DNA of 64,000 nucleotides, taken from assembly GCA_017406805.1 (NCBI GenBank), contig JAFQXU010000035.1, positions 1-64,000 of the forward strand. The letters are read 5' to 3'. Below, piece after piece: positions 16,397-26,231 of this stretch (position 1 is the stretch's first letter; the number at the start of each line of letters is the position of its first letter). A program made the position numbers and the translations under genes. The DNA comes from Clostridia bacterium (lineage in GTDB: Bacteria > Bacillota > Clostridia > Oscillospirales > Acutalibacteraceae). The notes beneath the pieces are model-generated. The model ran no database searches and was not told the origin of the DNA. It saw only the letters and a program-made list of their open reading frames with translations.

Positions 16397-17083
16397 ATTT
16401 TAAGAAAATGGAAAGATGTTCCCGATTTTATGAAAAACGAGCAAGTAATGAAATATCACAAACTTTTAAGACATAAAAAAACCGAAATTTTTTTAAAAAG
16501 ATGTTTTGATTTAATAATTTCCTTGATTTTAGCAGTTTTAATGCTTCCTTTTATGGCGATTGTTTATTTTATAATTAAATTCGACAGCCCCGGAAAAGCA
16601 ATTTTTAAGCAAAAAAGAGTAACACTTTACGGTAAAATATTTTATGTTTATAAATTTAGAACAATGGTGAAAAATGCTGAGGAATTGGGCACTCAGGTGA
16701 CAACGGGCGAAGACGCCAGAATTACAAAAAGCGGAAAATGGCTGAGAAAATTTAGAATTGATGAATTCCCGCAGATATTTAATATAATTAAAGGCGATCT
16801 TTCTTTTGTTGGTACTCGCCCGGAAGTGCCGAAATACGTTAAGCACTATACGCCTGAAATGATGGCAACTTTACTATTGCCTGCAGGAGTAACATCGCCG
16901 GCAAGTATACTTTACAAAGACGAAGCCGAACTTCTTAAAAATTCGGATAGTCCTGACGAAACGTATGTAAATGAAATATTGCCGCAAAAAATGAAGTATA
17001 ATTTGGAATATATAAAAAATTTTGGATTTTTTTACGACATAAAAATAATGATTAAAACAGTTTTTGCAGTAATAAAAAGATAG
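16397..17083 (+). CDS. Sugar transferase (undecaprenyl-phosphate phosphosugar transferase)
   Basis: A membrane-bound priming transferase that puts the first phosphosugar on the lipid carrier for surface polysaccharide. One N-terminal membrane segment (FDLIISLILAVLMLPFM), then KFRTM, RKFRIDEFPQIFNIIKGDLS and FVGTRPEVPKYV define the bacterial sugar transferase domain. The first ATG is 16430, but the in-frame codons before it encode LRKWKDVPDF, the N-terminus I expect for Clostridial members. The only SD (AAGGTG, 16382-16387) is 9 nt before an ATT at 16397. I therefore propose an ATT start; 16430 is the fallback. Confidence 0.8.
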   Translation: MLRKWKDVPDFMKNEQVMKYHKLLRHKKTEIFLKRCFDLIISLILAVLMLPFMAIVYFIIKFDSPGKAIFKQKRVTLYGKIFYVYKFRTMVKNAEELGTQVTTGEDARITKSGKWLRKFRIDEFPQIFNIIKGDLSFVGTRPEVPKYVKHYTPEMMATLLLPAGVTSPASILYKDEAELLKNSDSPDETYVNEILPQKMKYNLEYIKNFGFFYDIKIMIKTVFAVIKR

Positions 17084-17102
17084 AAGCGAGGAGATTTTTT
17101 AA

Positions 17103-18299
17103 ATGGAGCGTATAATTAAATTTGCACCACCGGATATTTCGGAAGATGATATAAAAAGCGTGGTGGAAGTGTTAAAATCAGGTTGGATAACTACAGGCCC
17201 GAAAACAAAACTTTTTGAAAATAAAATAGCCGAATATTGCGGCACAAAAAAAGCAGCAGCGCTTAATTCCGCAACGGCGTGTTTGGAGCTTACTTTAAGA
17301 CTTCTTGGAATAGGTCCCGGTGATGAAGTTATAACGTGTGCGTACACATACACGGCTTCATGCAGCGTGATTTGGCATGTTGGGGCAACGCCTGTTTTGG
17401 TTGACACCGGAAAAAATTCCTTTGAAATGGACTATGAAAAATTAGCAGATGTAATTACACCAAGAACTAAAGCAATTATTCCTGTGGATTTGGGCGGGGT
17501 AATGTGCGACTATGAAAAAATATTTGAGATTGTGGAAAGAAAAAAATCTATTTTTAAACCAAACAACAAAATTCAAGAAAGCATCGGCAGGGTGGTTGTT
17601 TTAGCCGATGGTGCGCATTCTTTTGGCGCCGAGCGTGGTGGAAAAAAATCGGGTAGTGTGGCTGATTTTACGTGTTTTTCGTTTCATGCCGTAAAAAATC
17701 TTACAACCGGCGAAGGTGGAGCTGTAACATGGAAAGAGATAGAAGGTATTGACAGCGAAGAAATATACAAAACTTATATGCTTTTGTCGCTTCATGGGCA
17801 GGATAAAGACGCTCTTGCTAAAACAAAACTTGGAGCTTGGAAATACGATATAATTTGGCCCGCGTATAAATGCAATATGACGGATATTTTAGCAGCACTT
17901 GGCCTTTCGCAGCTAGAAAGATACGATGGCTTATTAAAAAGGCGCAGAGACATTGTAAAAATGTACGATAGCGGTCTAAAAGATATGAATATTCAGCATT
18001 TAAATCACATTTCAGATGATAATTTATCCAGTTGTCATCTTTATATTACAAGGCTTCTCGGAAAGAGCTTGGAAGAAAGAAACGAATTTATTGAAAAATT
18101 GGCAAAAGCCGGTGTGCCTGCGAATGTACATTATCAGCCTTTGTCGCTTCTTAGTGCGTATAAAAATTTGGGTTTTGATATAAAAGATTACCCGAATGCT
18201 TACGATATGTACAAAAACGAAGTAACTTTGCCGCTTCATACACTTCTTTCCGAGGAAGATGTGGAGTATATTATTTTAAAAATTAAGGAAAATATGTAA
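17103..18299 (+). CDS. DegT/DnrJ/EryC1-family sugar aminotransferase
   Basis: 398 residues. A PLP-dependent enzyme that aminates a keto-nucleotide sugar for surface glycans. Seen are WITTGPKTKLFE, ALNSATACLELTL, EVITCAYTYTAS, ADGAHSFGAE and the PLP lysine in SFHAVKNLTTGEGG. GAGGAG SD, ATG start, 19 bp after the sugar transferase. The product may be an amino sugar such as a bacillosamine- or perosamine-like residue; the sequence alone does not say which. Confidence 0.88.
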   Translation: MERIIKFAPPDISEDDIKSVVEVLKSGWITTGPKTKLFENKIAEYCGTKKAAALNSATACLELTLRLLGIGPGDEVITCAYTYTASCSVIWHVGATPVLVDTGKNSFEMDYEKLADVITPRTKAIIPVDLGGVMCDYEKIFEIVERKKSIFKPNNKIQESIGRVVVLADGAHSFGAERGGKKSGSVADFTCFSFHAVKNLTTGEGGAVTWKEIEGIDSEEIYKTYMLLSLHGQDKDALAKTKLGAWKYDIIWPAYKCNMTDILAALGLSQLERYDGLLKRRRDIVKMYDSGLKDMNIQHLNHISDDNLSSCHLYITRLLGKSLEERNEFIEKLAKAGVPANVHYQPLSLLSAYKNLGFDIKDYPNAYDMYKNEVTLPLHTLLSEEDVEYIILKIKENM

Positions 18300-18319
18300 A
18301 TTTTTTGGAGGACACTATT

Positions 18320-19768
18320 TTGTTTTGCTTAAAATCTGAGCTTAAACAGAGACGGTTAGACACTTCTTTTTTTAGAACAGTGCTTATAATTATAATGTCG
18401 CTGGAAATGCTTGCGTTTATAGACCTTTTTATGGGGGCTTTGAAATGCTTGGTTGTAATTTGGGGCGTGTTTATATTTATAAATAATTTTTATACTACCC
18501 GTAAATTTTTAAAGGTGGATCATAAATATCTTATATTTTTATTTCTTTTATCAATGTGCATTACGGCTGTGGTTAATTTTAGCGTATGGTTTTTGCCAAA
18601 TATAGTTCTTGTTTATATAAATGCTTCTTACTTTTTTATGTTTTACGGAATGCACACGGAAACACCGCACAAAAAAGCTGAAGAAGAAATGGTTTTTTTG
18701 CTTAAATTTTTCGTTTATTTTGGGCTTATATGCGGTTTTTTATCTTTGCTTTTTATTTTTTTAAAAAACGAAACATGCGTTTTGGGATATTACCTTGGAA
18801 TTTACAAAAATAGATTAATTGGAATATACACCAATTCAAATATTCTTGCTTTTTCTATGATTGAATGCATTGTTGCCGCTGATATTTTATCCACGGATTA
18901 CATAAAAAACAAATATAAAGATAAATATTTAAATAACATTGTTTTGACTTTAGCGATAATTATTAGTTGTATTTGCTTGTTTTTGTCCGATTCCAACGCA
19001 TCATTTTTGTTTTTGATTATTTATAGTACAATAAGGGTTTTTTGTAATTTGTTTTTTAGAAAAGAAACATCTTATTTTATAAAGTTCATCAAAAGTGTGA
19101 TTATTACTTTTAGTTTTTGCATAGTTGTGATGTCTGTTTCGTTTGCGTTTAGGGATATGTGCCAAAAATATATAGGCGAAGTTATAACCGGAGTATATAA
19201 ACAAGAGCAGATAATAAAATATAATTTTGAAAACTTTAAGGGCGATATCATGGAGGATTTGCCGGAAAAAGAATCCGAATTCAAAAACGAAGAGGAAAAT
19301 TATAAAGTTTCGGATTTTACCATTGGTAGGCATGAATCGTACGATGTAAGCAGCGGAAGGATTTTGCTTTTTAAACAGGGTCTAAAAGTTTTTAAACATC
19401 ACCCGATTTTTGGGGTTGGCAGGGCAAGCCTTATGTCTTATGGCAAAAAATATATTGAAGGCGGGCTTATAAACCTTGATCTTCACAATGGCTATCTTAC
19501 CATTTTGGTGTGTTATGGTGTTGTGGGACTTGCTATTTTTGGTTTGTTTTCTTTTGTAGTGGCGGTGGACGTTTGCAAGCATTTGTTTGTTTGTTTTAAT
19601 AAGCCTTATTATGGAGTGTTTGCCAGAATTTTTTCCGCTTTGGTGGCTTATTGCGGGTACTGTATGTTTGAAAAAGCAATTTTATTTGACGTAACTTTTA
19701 TGGTTGGATTTTTTTGGATTATGCTTGGCTATGCGGTTTCTTATATGTATAATTCAAAAACTCGGTAA
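18320..19768 (+). CDS. O-antigen ligase/Wzy-like polymerase
   Basis: 482 residues, about ten to twelve hydrophobic segments with one large extracellular loop (about residues 290-350) before HHPIFGVGRASL and DLHNGYLTILVCYGVVG, the usual place and motif of O-antigen ligase/polymerase proteins. It probably polymerises or transfers lipid-linked glycan units outside the membrane. A TTG at 18305 is in frame, but GGAGG (18307-18311) falls 8 nt before TTG 18320, so the start is TTG at 18320. It is third in the glycan gene run. Confidence 0.75.
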   Translation: MFCLKSELKQRRLDTSFFRTVLIIIMSLEMLAFIDLFMGALKCLVVIWGVFIFINNFYTTRKFLKVDHKYLIFLFLLSMCITAVVNFSVWFLPNIVLVYINASYFFMFYGMHTETPHKKAEEEMVFLLKFFVYFGLICGFLSLLFIFLKNETCVLGYYLGIYKNRLIGIYTNSNILAFSMIECIVAADILSTDYIKNKYKDKYLNNIVLTLAIIISCICLFLSDSNASFLFLIIYSTIRVFCNLFFRKETSYFIKFIKSVIITFSFCIVVMSVSFAFRDMCQKYIGEVITGVYKQEQIIKYNFENFKGDIMEDLPEKESEFKNEEENYKVSDFTIGRHESYDVSSGRILLFKQGLKVFKHHPIFGVGRASLMSYGKKYIEGGLINLDLHNGYLTILVCYGVVGLAIFGLFSFVVAVDVCKHLFVCFNKPYYGVFARIFSALVAYCGYCMFEKAILFDVTFMVGFFWIMLGYAVSYMYNSKTR

Positions 19769-19795
19769 TAAAGTAATTTATAAAGAGGTGTTTTT

Positions 19796-20629
19796 ATGTT
19801 AAAAATAGGGTGCCACTTGTCTTCGGCAGGCGGATTTAAAGCTATGGCTCTTTCCGCAAAAGAAATAGGCGCAAATACTTTTCAGTATTTTACAAGGAAT
19901 CCCAGAGGTTGTGTGGCTAAGCCGATTGAAAAAGAAGATTTGAATGAATTTTTAAAAATTTATAAAGAAGAAAACTTTGCGCCGATTGTGGCTCATTGCC
20001 CATACACGCTGAATTTATGCTCCGCAAAGGAAAATATCAGGAGTTTTTCAAAAAGCGTTTTTAAAGACGATATAACCCGCACGGATTTAATACCCGGCAG
20101 TTTTTATAATTTTCATCCCGGCAACCATACCGGACAAGGGACAGAAACGGGAATAAAGCAAATTTGCGATGCCCTTAATGATATTATTACCAAAGAGCAA
20201 AAAACTACTATCTTGTTGGAAACAATGGCAGGAAAAGGCAGCGAAATAGGCGGTGATTTTTACGAGCTTAGAAAAATAATTGATAATATTAATATAAATG
20301 AAAAAATCGGCGTTTGTTTGGATACTTGCCATGTTTTTGACGGCGGATACGATATTGTTTCTAATTTGGAAGGTGTGATTGAAGAGTTTGATGAGATAAT
20401 AGGTCTGGAAAGATTGCATGTTATTCATTTAAATGACAGCAAGAATACGCTTGGCAGCAAAAAGGACAGGCACGAACTTATCGGCAAGGGAAATATTGGC
20501 ATAAAAGCAATAGAAAAAATTATAAATCACAGTAAACTTAAAAACCTTGTTTTTATTCTTGAAACGCCCCAAGAAACTCTTGGTGGGTATGCCAAAGAAA
20601 TTGAAATGTTAAAATCTCTTAGAAAATAA
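19796..20629 (+). CDS. nfo: Endonuclease IV (AP endonuclease)
   Basis: 277 residues, normal for the family. A zinc enzyme that cuts at abasic sites in base-excision repair. Motifs are IGCHLSSAGGF, ANTFQYFTRNPRG, VAHCPYTLNLCS, FHPGNHTGQG, ILLETMAGKGSEIG, VCLDTCHVFDGGYD, VIHLNDSKNTLGSKKDRHE and IGKGNIG, which include the metal-binding His, Glu and Asp residues. AGAGGTG SD, ATG start. It sits in the glycan run with short gaps but has no functional link to it. Confidence 0.95.
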   Translation: MLKIGCHLSSAGGFKAMALSAKEIGANTFQYFTRNPRGCVAKPIEKEDLNEFLKIYKEENFAPIVAHCPYTLNLCSAKENIRSFSKSVFKDDITRTDLIPGSFYNFHPGNHTGQGTETGIKQICDALNDIITKEQKTTILLETMAGKGSEIGGDFYELRKIIDNININEKIGVCLDTCHVFDGGYDIVSNLEGVIEEFDEIIGLERLHVIHLNDSKNTLGSKKDRHELIGKGNIGIKAIEKIINHSKLKNLVFILETPQETLGGYAKEIEMLKSLRK

Positions 20630-20653
20630 ATTTTTTAAAGGAAAAAATATAAA

Positions 20654-23600
20654 ATGGACAAAGAATTTGAGTATATATACAAAGGTGGAAAAGTAAGCGA
20701 AATTGTTATTTCGTCCGTAATGCCGTTTTTAAATAAACTGAAGAAAAACGGGATTAAAAAAAGCCTGGGCGAGTTTTTGCCCGGGATAAATATTGATGAC
20801 TTTGTGCTTGGCAAGATAAAAAATCAGCTTGCCAAAAGGCGTGCGGTGGAACTTGGTAGAGGCCTTGGAAGAATTTATATACAATACCGATTTGACGGCG
20901 TACAAATTGAGCCTTGCGGCGTTTTGCGGTTTATTATAAAGAAAATAACAATTACCAACAGCCAAATTCTAAAATCCTTTGATGATATTTTAAATCAAAT
21001 TGAAGAAAAGTATATAAAAAACAGCGACTATATTGTAAACGAAATAGATGATATAATATTTAATCTTTCCGAAACGGAAATTTACAAACCAAAAACCTCA
21101 GAACAGAAAACTCTTTACGATTTGGCGGTGTTTATACTTGTTAATTATTATAAATCCGCCGAAGAAAAACCGATTTGGTTAAAGGGTGCTTTTGAAAATA
21201 TAAAAAAAGGGGAATTTATAAAAAAATGGATTGAATTTTTGGCGGAGTATATTTCTGAGCTTATTTCTGAAGTAAGCGAAAATATATTTATTAATTTTAA
21301 AGTTACGTTTGATTCGTATCTTGTGCGGTTTTTTTTGAATAAAAAAACAAACCGCGGGCAAATTTCTAAAATGATTAGACTTTTTAATATAGACGTTAAA
21401 AAAATAATTTATAATTTTGCCAAAAGCTATGTAAGCCCAAGTTTTATAAGGGGTGCCAGCGAAGTTATTTTAGAAATATTCTCAAATTTTTTAAGCGGCG
21501 ATGGTAGTATATCAAACGAAACCACAGAAAGCGAAAATAAACCGTTTAATTTTACCGTTTCGCTTGGAAATAACGCCCTTGTCGAAAGAAAATTCAGGTG
21601 GTACACCAAAAACCCCGACAAAAACAGCTATTTGGAGTATTCATACGATAAAGATTTTAACAGCAGCGTAAAAATAAACGTAAATCCAAGCAAAAGTTTA
21701 AAACTTATTCCCGATATGCATTTTGGGCTTGTTTCCAAGTTTAAAGCAGAGCAGTTTTTTAAATATTCTTGCACGATTAAAAATTTAACTCCCGGGATTT
21801 TACATTATAGAATTGTTTCGGGGGACAACGAAAGCAGCGAAGTTTTTAAAATTAAAATTAAAGGTCCTTCAAACGGAGCAAAATTTTTGATTTTATCGGA
21901 TTCTCAAGGTATGGTAAAAAGCGACTACGATGTTTTTTTGGAAATGCTTGAATCTGCTGTAAAAAATACTCCGAACAGTGATTTTATAGTTCATTTGGGA
22001 GATTTTGTTGATGACGGAAATAATGAAGAATTTTGGACTTGGATTTTAAATTCTAAAGTTTGGCCGGAAAACGCCGTTGTGGCGCTTAGCGGCAATCACG
22101 AAGCGCGTGTAAATTCGCTTTCTTACAAAAACGGGATAGAAAATCCTGTGCTTTCGCATTTTAATTTTATGGATTTTCCAAGCCAAGATGATGCTCGTGG
22201 GGCTTATTATTCATTTATTTACAATAATATTACTTTTATAGTTTTAAACACGAACATGGGTAAAGAAGGTAAACTTGATTCCAAGCAGTATTCGTGGGCT
22301 TTAAACACCGCAAAAAAAGCCAAAACCACGTGGAAAATACTTCTTACTCATAAAACGCCGTATTCAAACGGACCGCATCACAATGACCCCGATGTTAAAG
22401 CCATAGGTAAGCAGATTATTGACCTTGCTTACGAGGGGAAAATAGATGTGGTTTTTGGCGGTCATGACCATGTTTATGTAAGGACTCCGATGTTGGCTTA
22501 CGGCGAGAAAATTTGCGTGGAAAAATCAAAAGATTCAGAGGGGAAAACTTCGATTAAAACATATTGTAATCCTGAAGGAACAGTGTTTATAACCCCGGGG
22601 ACTTCCGGCGTTAAAAACTATTCGCAAAAATTTCCTGTTTCTTTCCCATATGATGCAATGATTAAATTAAACGGGCCGGTGTATTCAGAAGTTGACGTTG
22701 ATGATAAAACTTTAAAATTTAGTGCTTTTTTGTGGGACAAAGAAAATAAAAGTTTTAAGGAAATTGACTTTTTAAAGCTTGAAAAAATTGGCCCCGATTT
22801 ATTCGGGGTAGATAGCGCTACGGTTTCCAGATTTATAAAAAACATTCCCGATTGCCCGTGGAAAGGCAGTGATTTTTCTATAAACAGAGCGGCTGAGCTT
22901 TACGAAAATTTGGATTACCCGGAAAAAATAAAAGTAAATAATTATCCTTATCTTTTAAGGGCTTTAAAGAATAATGAGAGTTACAAAAGAATAATAAAGG
23001 GTAGCATAAGAACAGTAAAAAACAAAAAAGAATTTATGGAAGCTTTAAATGATAAAAAAGTGGGTACGATAATTGCCGATTGCGAAGAAATTAAGTTTGA
23101 AAATAAATTTTCTTTGGAAAGTAAAGTAATAATCGACAGGCCTCTTTGTATACGTGGAGAAGCAAAACTTGCGCACGTGAAATTTGTTTTAAAAGAAAAC
23201 GCTTTTTTAATTTTTGCAGGTAGTATTTGTATAGATAATATTAGGAAGCCGTTTTCTTTGTATAAATCTTTGAGTTCTTTTGAAATGCACAGCAAAAGCA
23301 TTTTAATCTTAAACGATAATGTCTCGGTAAATACCGGCTACGGAATAGGTTTTAAAGGCTACGGAATAAATATACTTGGCGAAAAAGCGGGAGTTTATTT
23401 AAACAGTTCAAGCTACAATGTTACAAAAAACAGTTTTTTATATTCTCCTTTTTCTGATTCTCGGGTGGTTATTACTTCCGGAAAATATTTTTCTAAAGGT
23501 AAAAACCCTACAATTAACCTAAATGGTGATTTAAAAGTTAAAGGCGGATTTATTGAAAGTATTAAAGGCTCTTTTGATTCTAAAATAACAATTGATGGCG

Positions 23601-23785
23601 GAATAATAGGAGAAAAAGACGAAAAACAGAATTTAATTCCTCTTGAATGTATGGGTGATTTGGTTTTAAAATCCGGTGAGATTAGGTCATGCGGTGGAGT
23701 TTCCATTAAACTTAGCGGGAAAACAAGCAATAATTTAAAACCGCCTGAATCTGTTGAAATAATGGGAAAAATTTGGTACACTTAA
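20654..23785 (+). CDS. Large metallophosphoesterase with unusual flanking domains
   Basis: 1043 residues. The centre (about 410-680) is a calcineurin-like phosphoesterase: LSDSQG near 412, HLGDFVDDG near 446, SGNHEA near 479, LLTHKTPY near 562 and GGHDHVYVRTP near 601, so all metal-binding motifs are present. Residues about 295-400 resemble the fibronectin-like N-domain of purple acid phosphatases. The first 290 residues are unrecognised, and the last 240 (GGIIGE-like turns, alternating hydrophobics) look like a beta-helix. No signal peptide is visible, although such phosphatases are usually exported. SD AAAGGA, ATG start. Confidence 0.75.
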   Translation: MDKEFEYIYKGGKVSEIVISSVMPFLNKLKKNGIKKSLGEFLPGINIDDFVLGKIKNQLAKRRAVELGRGLGRIYIQYRFDGVQIEPCGVLRFIIKKITITNSQILKSFDDILNQIEEKYIKNSDYIVNEIDDIIFNLSETEIYKPKTSEQKTLYDLAVFILVNYYKSAEEKPIWLKGAFENIKKGEFIKKWIEFLAEYISELISEVSENIFINFKVTFDSYLVRFFLNKKTNRGQISKMIRLFNIDVKKIIYNFAKSYVSPSFIRGASEVILEIFSNFLSGDGSISNETTESENKPFNFTVSLGNNALVERKFRWYTKNPDKNSYLEYSYDKDFNSSVKINVNPSKSLKLIPDMHFGLVSKFKAEQFFKYSCTIKNLTPGILHYRIVSGDNESSEVFKIKIKGPSNGAKFLILSDSQGMVKSDYDVFLEMLESAVKNTPNSDFIVHLGDFVDDGNNEEFWTWILNSKVWPENAVVALSGNHEARVNSLSYKNGIENPVLSHFNFMDFPSQDDARGAYYSFIYNNITFIVLNTNMGKEGKLDSKQYSWALNTAKKAKTTWKILLTHKTPYSNGPHHNDPDVKAIGKQIIDLAYEGKIDVVFGGHDHVYVRTPMLAYGEKICVEKSKDSEGKTSIKTYCNPEGTVFITPGTSGVKNYSQKFPVSFPYDAMIKLNGPVYSEVDVDDKTLKFSAFLWDKENKSFKEIDFLKLEKIGPDLFGVDSATVSRFIKNIPDCPWKGSDFSINRAAELYENLDYPEKIKVNNYPYLLRALKNNESYKRIIKGSIRTVKNKKEFMEALNDKKVGTIIADCEEIKFENKFSLESKVIIDRPLCIRGEAKLAHVKFVLKENAFLIFAGSICIDNIRKPFSLYKSLSSFEMHSKSILILNDNVSVNTGYGIGFKGYGINILGEKAGVYLNSSSYNVTKNSFLYSPFSDSRVVITSGKYFSKGKNPTINLNGDLKVKGGFIESIKGSFDSKITIDGGIIGEKDEKQNLIPLECMGDLVLKSGEIRSCGGVSIKLSGKTSNNLKPPESVEIMGKIWYT

Positions 23786-23816
23786 GCTTGTACATTAATG
23801 TAAGAGGTGTTTAAAT

Positions 23817-24758
23817 ATGAGCGAGTATAAACGGTTGACGGGAAAAGATAGTTTGAAGCTTAAAATTTATAAAAAAATAAAAAAACTAACCGGTAAAAGT
23901 TTAAAATGGACTCTTGTTTACAGCGGGGTTTTCTTGATGTTGGTTATTGGTGTTTTTGTGTTTTACAAATTTGTGGATAATAATTATAAAAATAAAGAAG
24001 AATTTGAAATAGAAGGCACTAATTTAAAATCTAAAATAAATGCCGAGGATACTTCTGATTTAGACGAGCTTTCTAAAAATGAACTTGAAAGAGAATCTAA
24101 AAAAATAGAAAAATTGGAAGAGAATTTAAATGAAGAAGATATGATTGAGGAAGACGCAGATAGTTTTAAAAAGTCGTATGATTTTTCCGAGTGGAATTCG
24201 TATTGCGATTTTGAAATGATGGTAATTAATAAAGATAACCCGATTTCGGAAAGTTTGAAAGTTCAAACAAAAAATTGCAAAGGCAAAGAAGTGGCAACCA
24301 AATGTTGCGATGACCTTGAAAAAATGATAAATGATGCAAAAAAAGAGGGGATTAATCTTTGGATTTCTTCCGGTTACAGAGATATAGCGCTTCAAAAAAA
24401 ACTTTTTAACAGGCAAGTGGAAAGACAAAAAAACAAAGAAGTAATATCGCAAGAAGAAGCTGAAAAACGTGCGGCAACAGTGGTCGCAAGGCCGTACACA
24501 AGTGAGCATAATACGGGGCTTGCGGTTGATTTTAACGGTGTGGAAGATAATTTTTATAAAACAAAAGAATACAAATGGCTTATAAATAATGCACATAAGT
24601 ATGGATTTATTGAAAGATATCAAAAGAAGTGGGAAAACGTTACGGGAGTGATTTATGAGCCCTGGCATTTTAGATATGTGGGTAGTAAATATGCTTCGCT
24701 TGTTAAAGACAGCGGGCTTTGTTTAGAAAAATACGTTGCGGAAAAGCTTATGAAATAG
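23817..24758 (+). CDS. VanY-like D-alanyl-D-alanine carboxypeptidase (peptidase M15B)
   Basis: 313 residues. A cytoplasmic basic N-terminus, one membrane anchor (about 33-52) and an acidic Glu-rich linker lead to a zinc peptidase domain facing outward. The M15B motifs are complete: SSGYRD, YTSEHNTGLAVDF (first zinc His and Asp) and the C-terminal EPWHFRYVG (catalytic Glu and second His). It trims the terminal D-Ala of peptidoglycan stems. GAGGTG SD, ATG start. With alr it indicates active wall metabolism. Confidence 0.9.
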   Translation: MSEYKRLTGKDSLKLKIYKKIKKLTGKSLKWTLVYSGVFLMLVIGVFVFYKFVDNNYKNKEEFEIEGTNLKSKINAEDTSDLDELSKNELERESKKIEKLEENLNEEDMIEEDADSFKKSYDFSEWNSYCDFEMMVINKDNPISESLKVQTKNCKGKEVATKCCDDLEKMINDAKKEGINLWISSGYRDIALQKKLFNRQVERQKNKEVISQEEAEKRAATVVARPYTSEHNTGLAVDFNGVEDNFYKTKEYKWLINNAHKYGFIERYQKKWENVTGVIYEPWHFRYVGSKYASLVKDSGLCLEKYVAEKLMK

Positions 24759-24782
24759 AAAAAATTAAAGGAGAAATAAAAA

Positions 24783-26219
24783 TTGGATAAAGTTAGAACA
24801 CGTTTTGCGCCAAGTCCTACCGGATATATGCACATAGGGAATTTAAGAACTGCGCTTTATGAATATTTAATTGCTAAATCAAGCGGTGGGGATTTTATTT
24901 TAAGAATTGAAGACACAGACAAAGCAAGATATGTGGAAGGCGCAGAACAAGTAATATACAGCACGCTTAAAGCGGTTGGTTTAAAGCACGACGAAGGCCC
25001 CGATATTGGCGGAGAGTATGGGCCGTATGTTCAAAGTGAGCGTAAGGGTGAATATTTAACATATGCAAAAAAACTTGTGGAAAACGGTGCGGCTTATTAT
25101 TGTTTTTGCGATAAAGAAGATAACAGTGCCGAGCATTTAGAGTCCGGGCATAAAGATAAGTGCAGGGATTTAAGCAGTGAAGAAATTCAAAAAAATCTGG
25201 AATTAAATATTCCTTATGTAATAAGGCAAAAAATGCCCACAGACGGCGTTACGACATTTAAAGATGTGGTTTTTGGAGAAGTTGTGGTGGAAAATAAAGA
25301 ACTCGAAGATCAGATTTTGATTAAAAGCGACGGTTTTCCCACTTATAATTTTGCAAATGTGGTTGATGATCATGAAATGTGCATAACGCATGTTGTAAGG
25401 GGCTGCGAATATCTTTCTTCCACACCTAAATATAATCTTTTGTATAAAGCTCTCGGTTGGGAAATTCCTGTTTATATTCATTTGCCGCTTATTATGGGTA
25501 AAGACGAAGACGGCACTGTTTCCAAGCTTTCTAAGCGTCATGGTGCAGTTAGCTTTGAGGATTTGGTAAAAATGGGCTACCTCCCGGAAGCAATTATTAA
25601 TTACATAGCGTTTTTGGGTTGGTGCCCGGATAGCAATAAAGAAATTTTTAGCCTGGAGGAACTTGTTAAAGAATTTTCGCCACAAAGAATCAGTAAATCC
25701 CCTGCAGTTTTTGATTATAAAAAGTTAGATTGGTTTAATAGCGAGTATTTAAAATTAAAAAGCGAGGAAGATTTTGAAAACCTTGCCATGCCATATATAA
25801 ATTCGGTGGTTAAAAGTGATATTTGCGATGTTTCAAAAATAGCAAAGCTTTTAAAAAGCAGGATTTCCAAACTTAGTGAAATTCCCGAGATGATAGACTT
25901 TTTTGCGCATGTGGCGGAGTATGATTTAAGCCTTTATACAAATAAAAAAAGCAAAACAAATCCCGAAATTTCCAAATCAGTTTTAATCGAAGTAAAAAAA
26001 GAGCTGGAAAAACTGGACAGCTGGGATTATGATTCTTTGCATGATTTATTAATTGATTTTGCAAGTAAAAAAGAACTTAAAAACGGAACTGTGATGTGGC
26101 CCGTGAGAATAGCAATTTCCGGAAAACAAACAACACCCGGAGGAGCTATTGAAATACTGGAAATACTGGGCAAAAATGAGTCTTTAAAGCGTATAGAAAA
26201 CGCCATTAATTTGCTATAA
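24783..26219 (+). CDS. gltX: Glutamyl-tRNA synthetase
   Basis: 478 residues. Class I synthetase with the HIGH-type motif FAPSPTGYMHIGNLR, FILRIEDTDKARY and the KMSKS-type SKLSKRHGAVS. A separate glnS follows directly, so this enzyme need not misacylate tRNA-Gln; discriminating behaviour is plausible but not shown. Start is TTG at 24783 behind AAAGGAG. Last but one gene of a long co-directional run. Confidence 0.95.
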   Translation: MDKVRTRFAPSPTGYMHIGNLRTALYEYLIAKSSGGDFILRIEDTDKARYVEGAEQVIYSTLKAVGLKHDEGPDIGGEYGPYVQSERKGEYLTYAKKLVENGAAYYCFCDKEDNSAEHLESGHKDKCRDLSSEEIQKNLELNIPYVIRQKMPTDGVTTFKDVVFGEVVVENKELEDQILIKSDGFPTYNFANVVDDHEMCITHVVRGCEYLSSTPKYNLLYKALGWEIPVYIHLPLIMGKDEDGTVSKLSKRHGAVSFEDLVKMGYLPEAIINYIAFLGWCPDSNKEIFSLEELVKEFSPQRISKSPAVFDYKKLDWFNSEYLKLKSEEDFENLAMPYINSVVKSDICDVSKIAKLLKSRISKLSEIPEMIDFFAHVAEYDLSLYTNKKSKTNPEISKSVLIEVKKELEKLDSWDYDSLHDLLIDFASKKELKNGTVMWPVRIAISGKQTTPGGAIEILEILGKNESLKRIENAINLL

Positions 26220-26231
26220 GGAGAAAAATTT

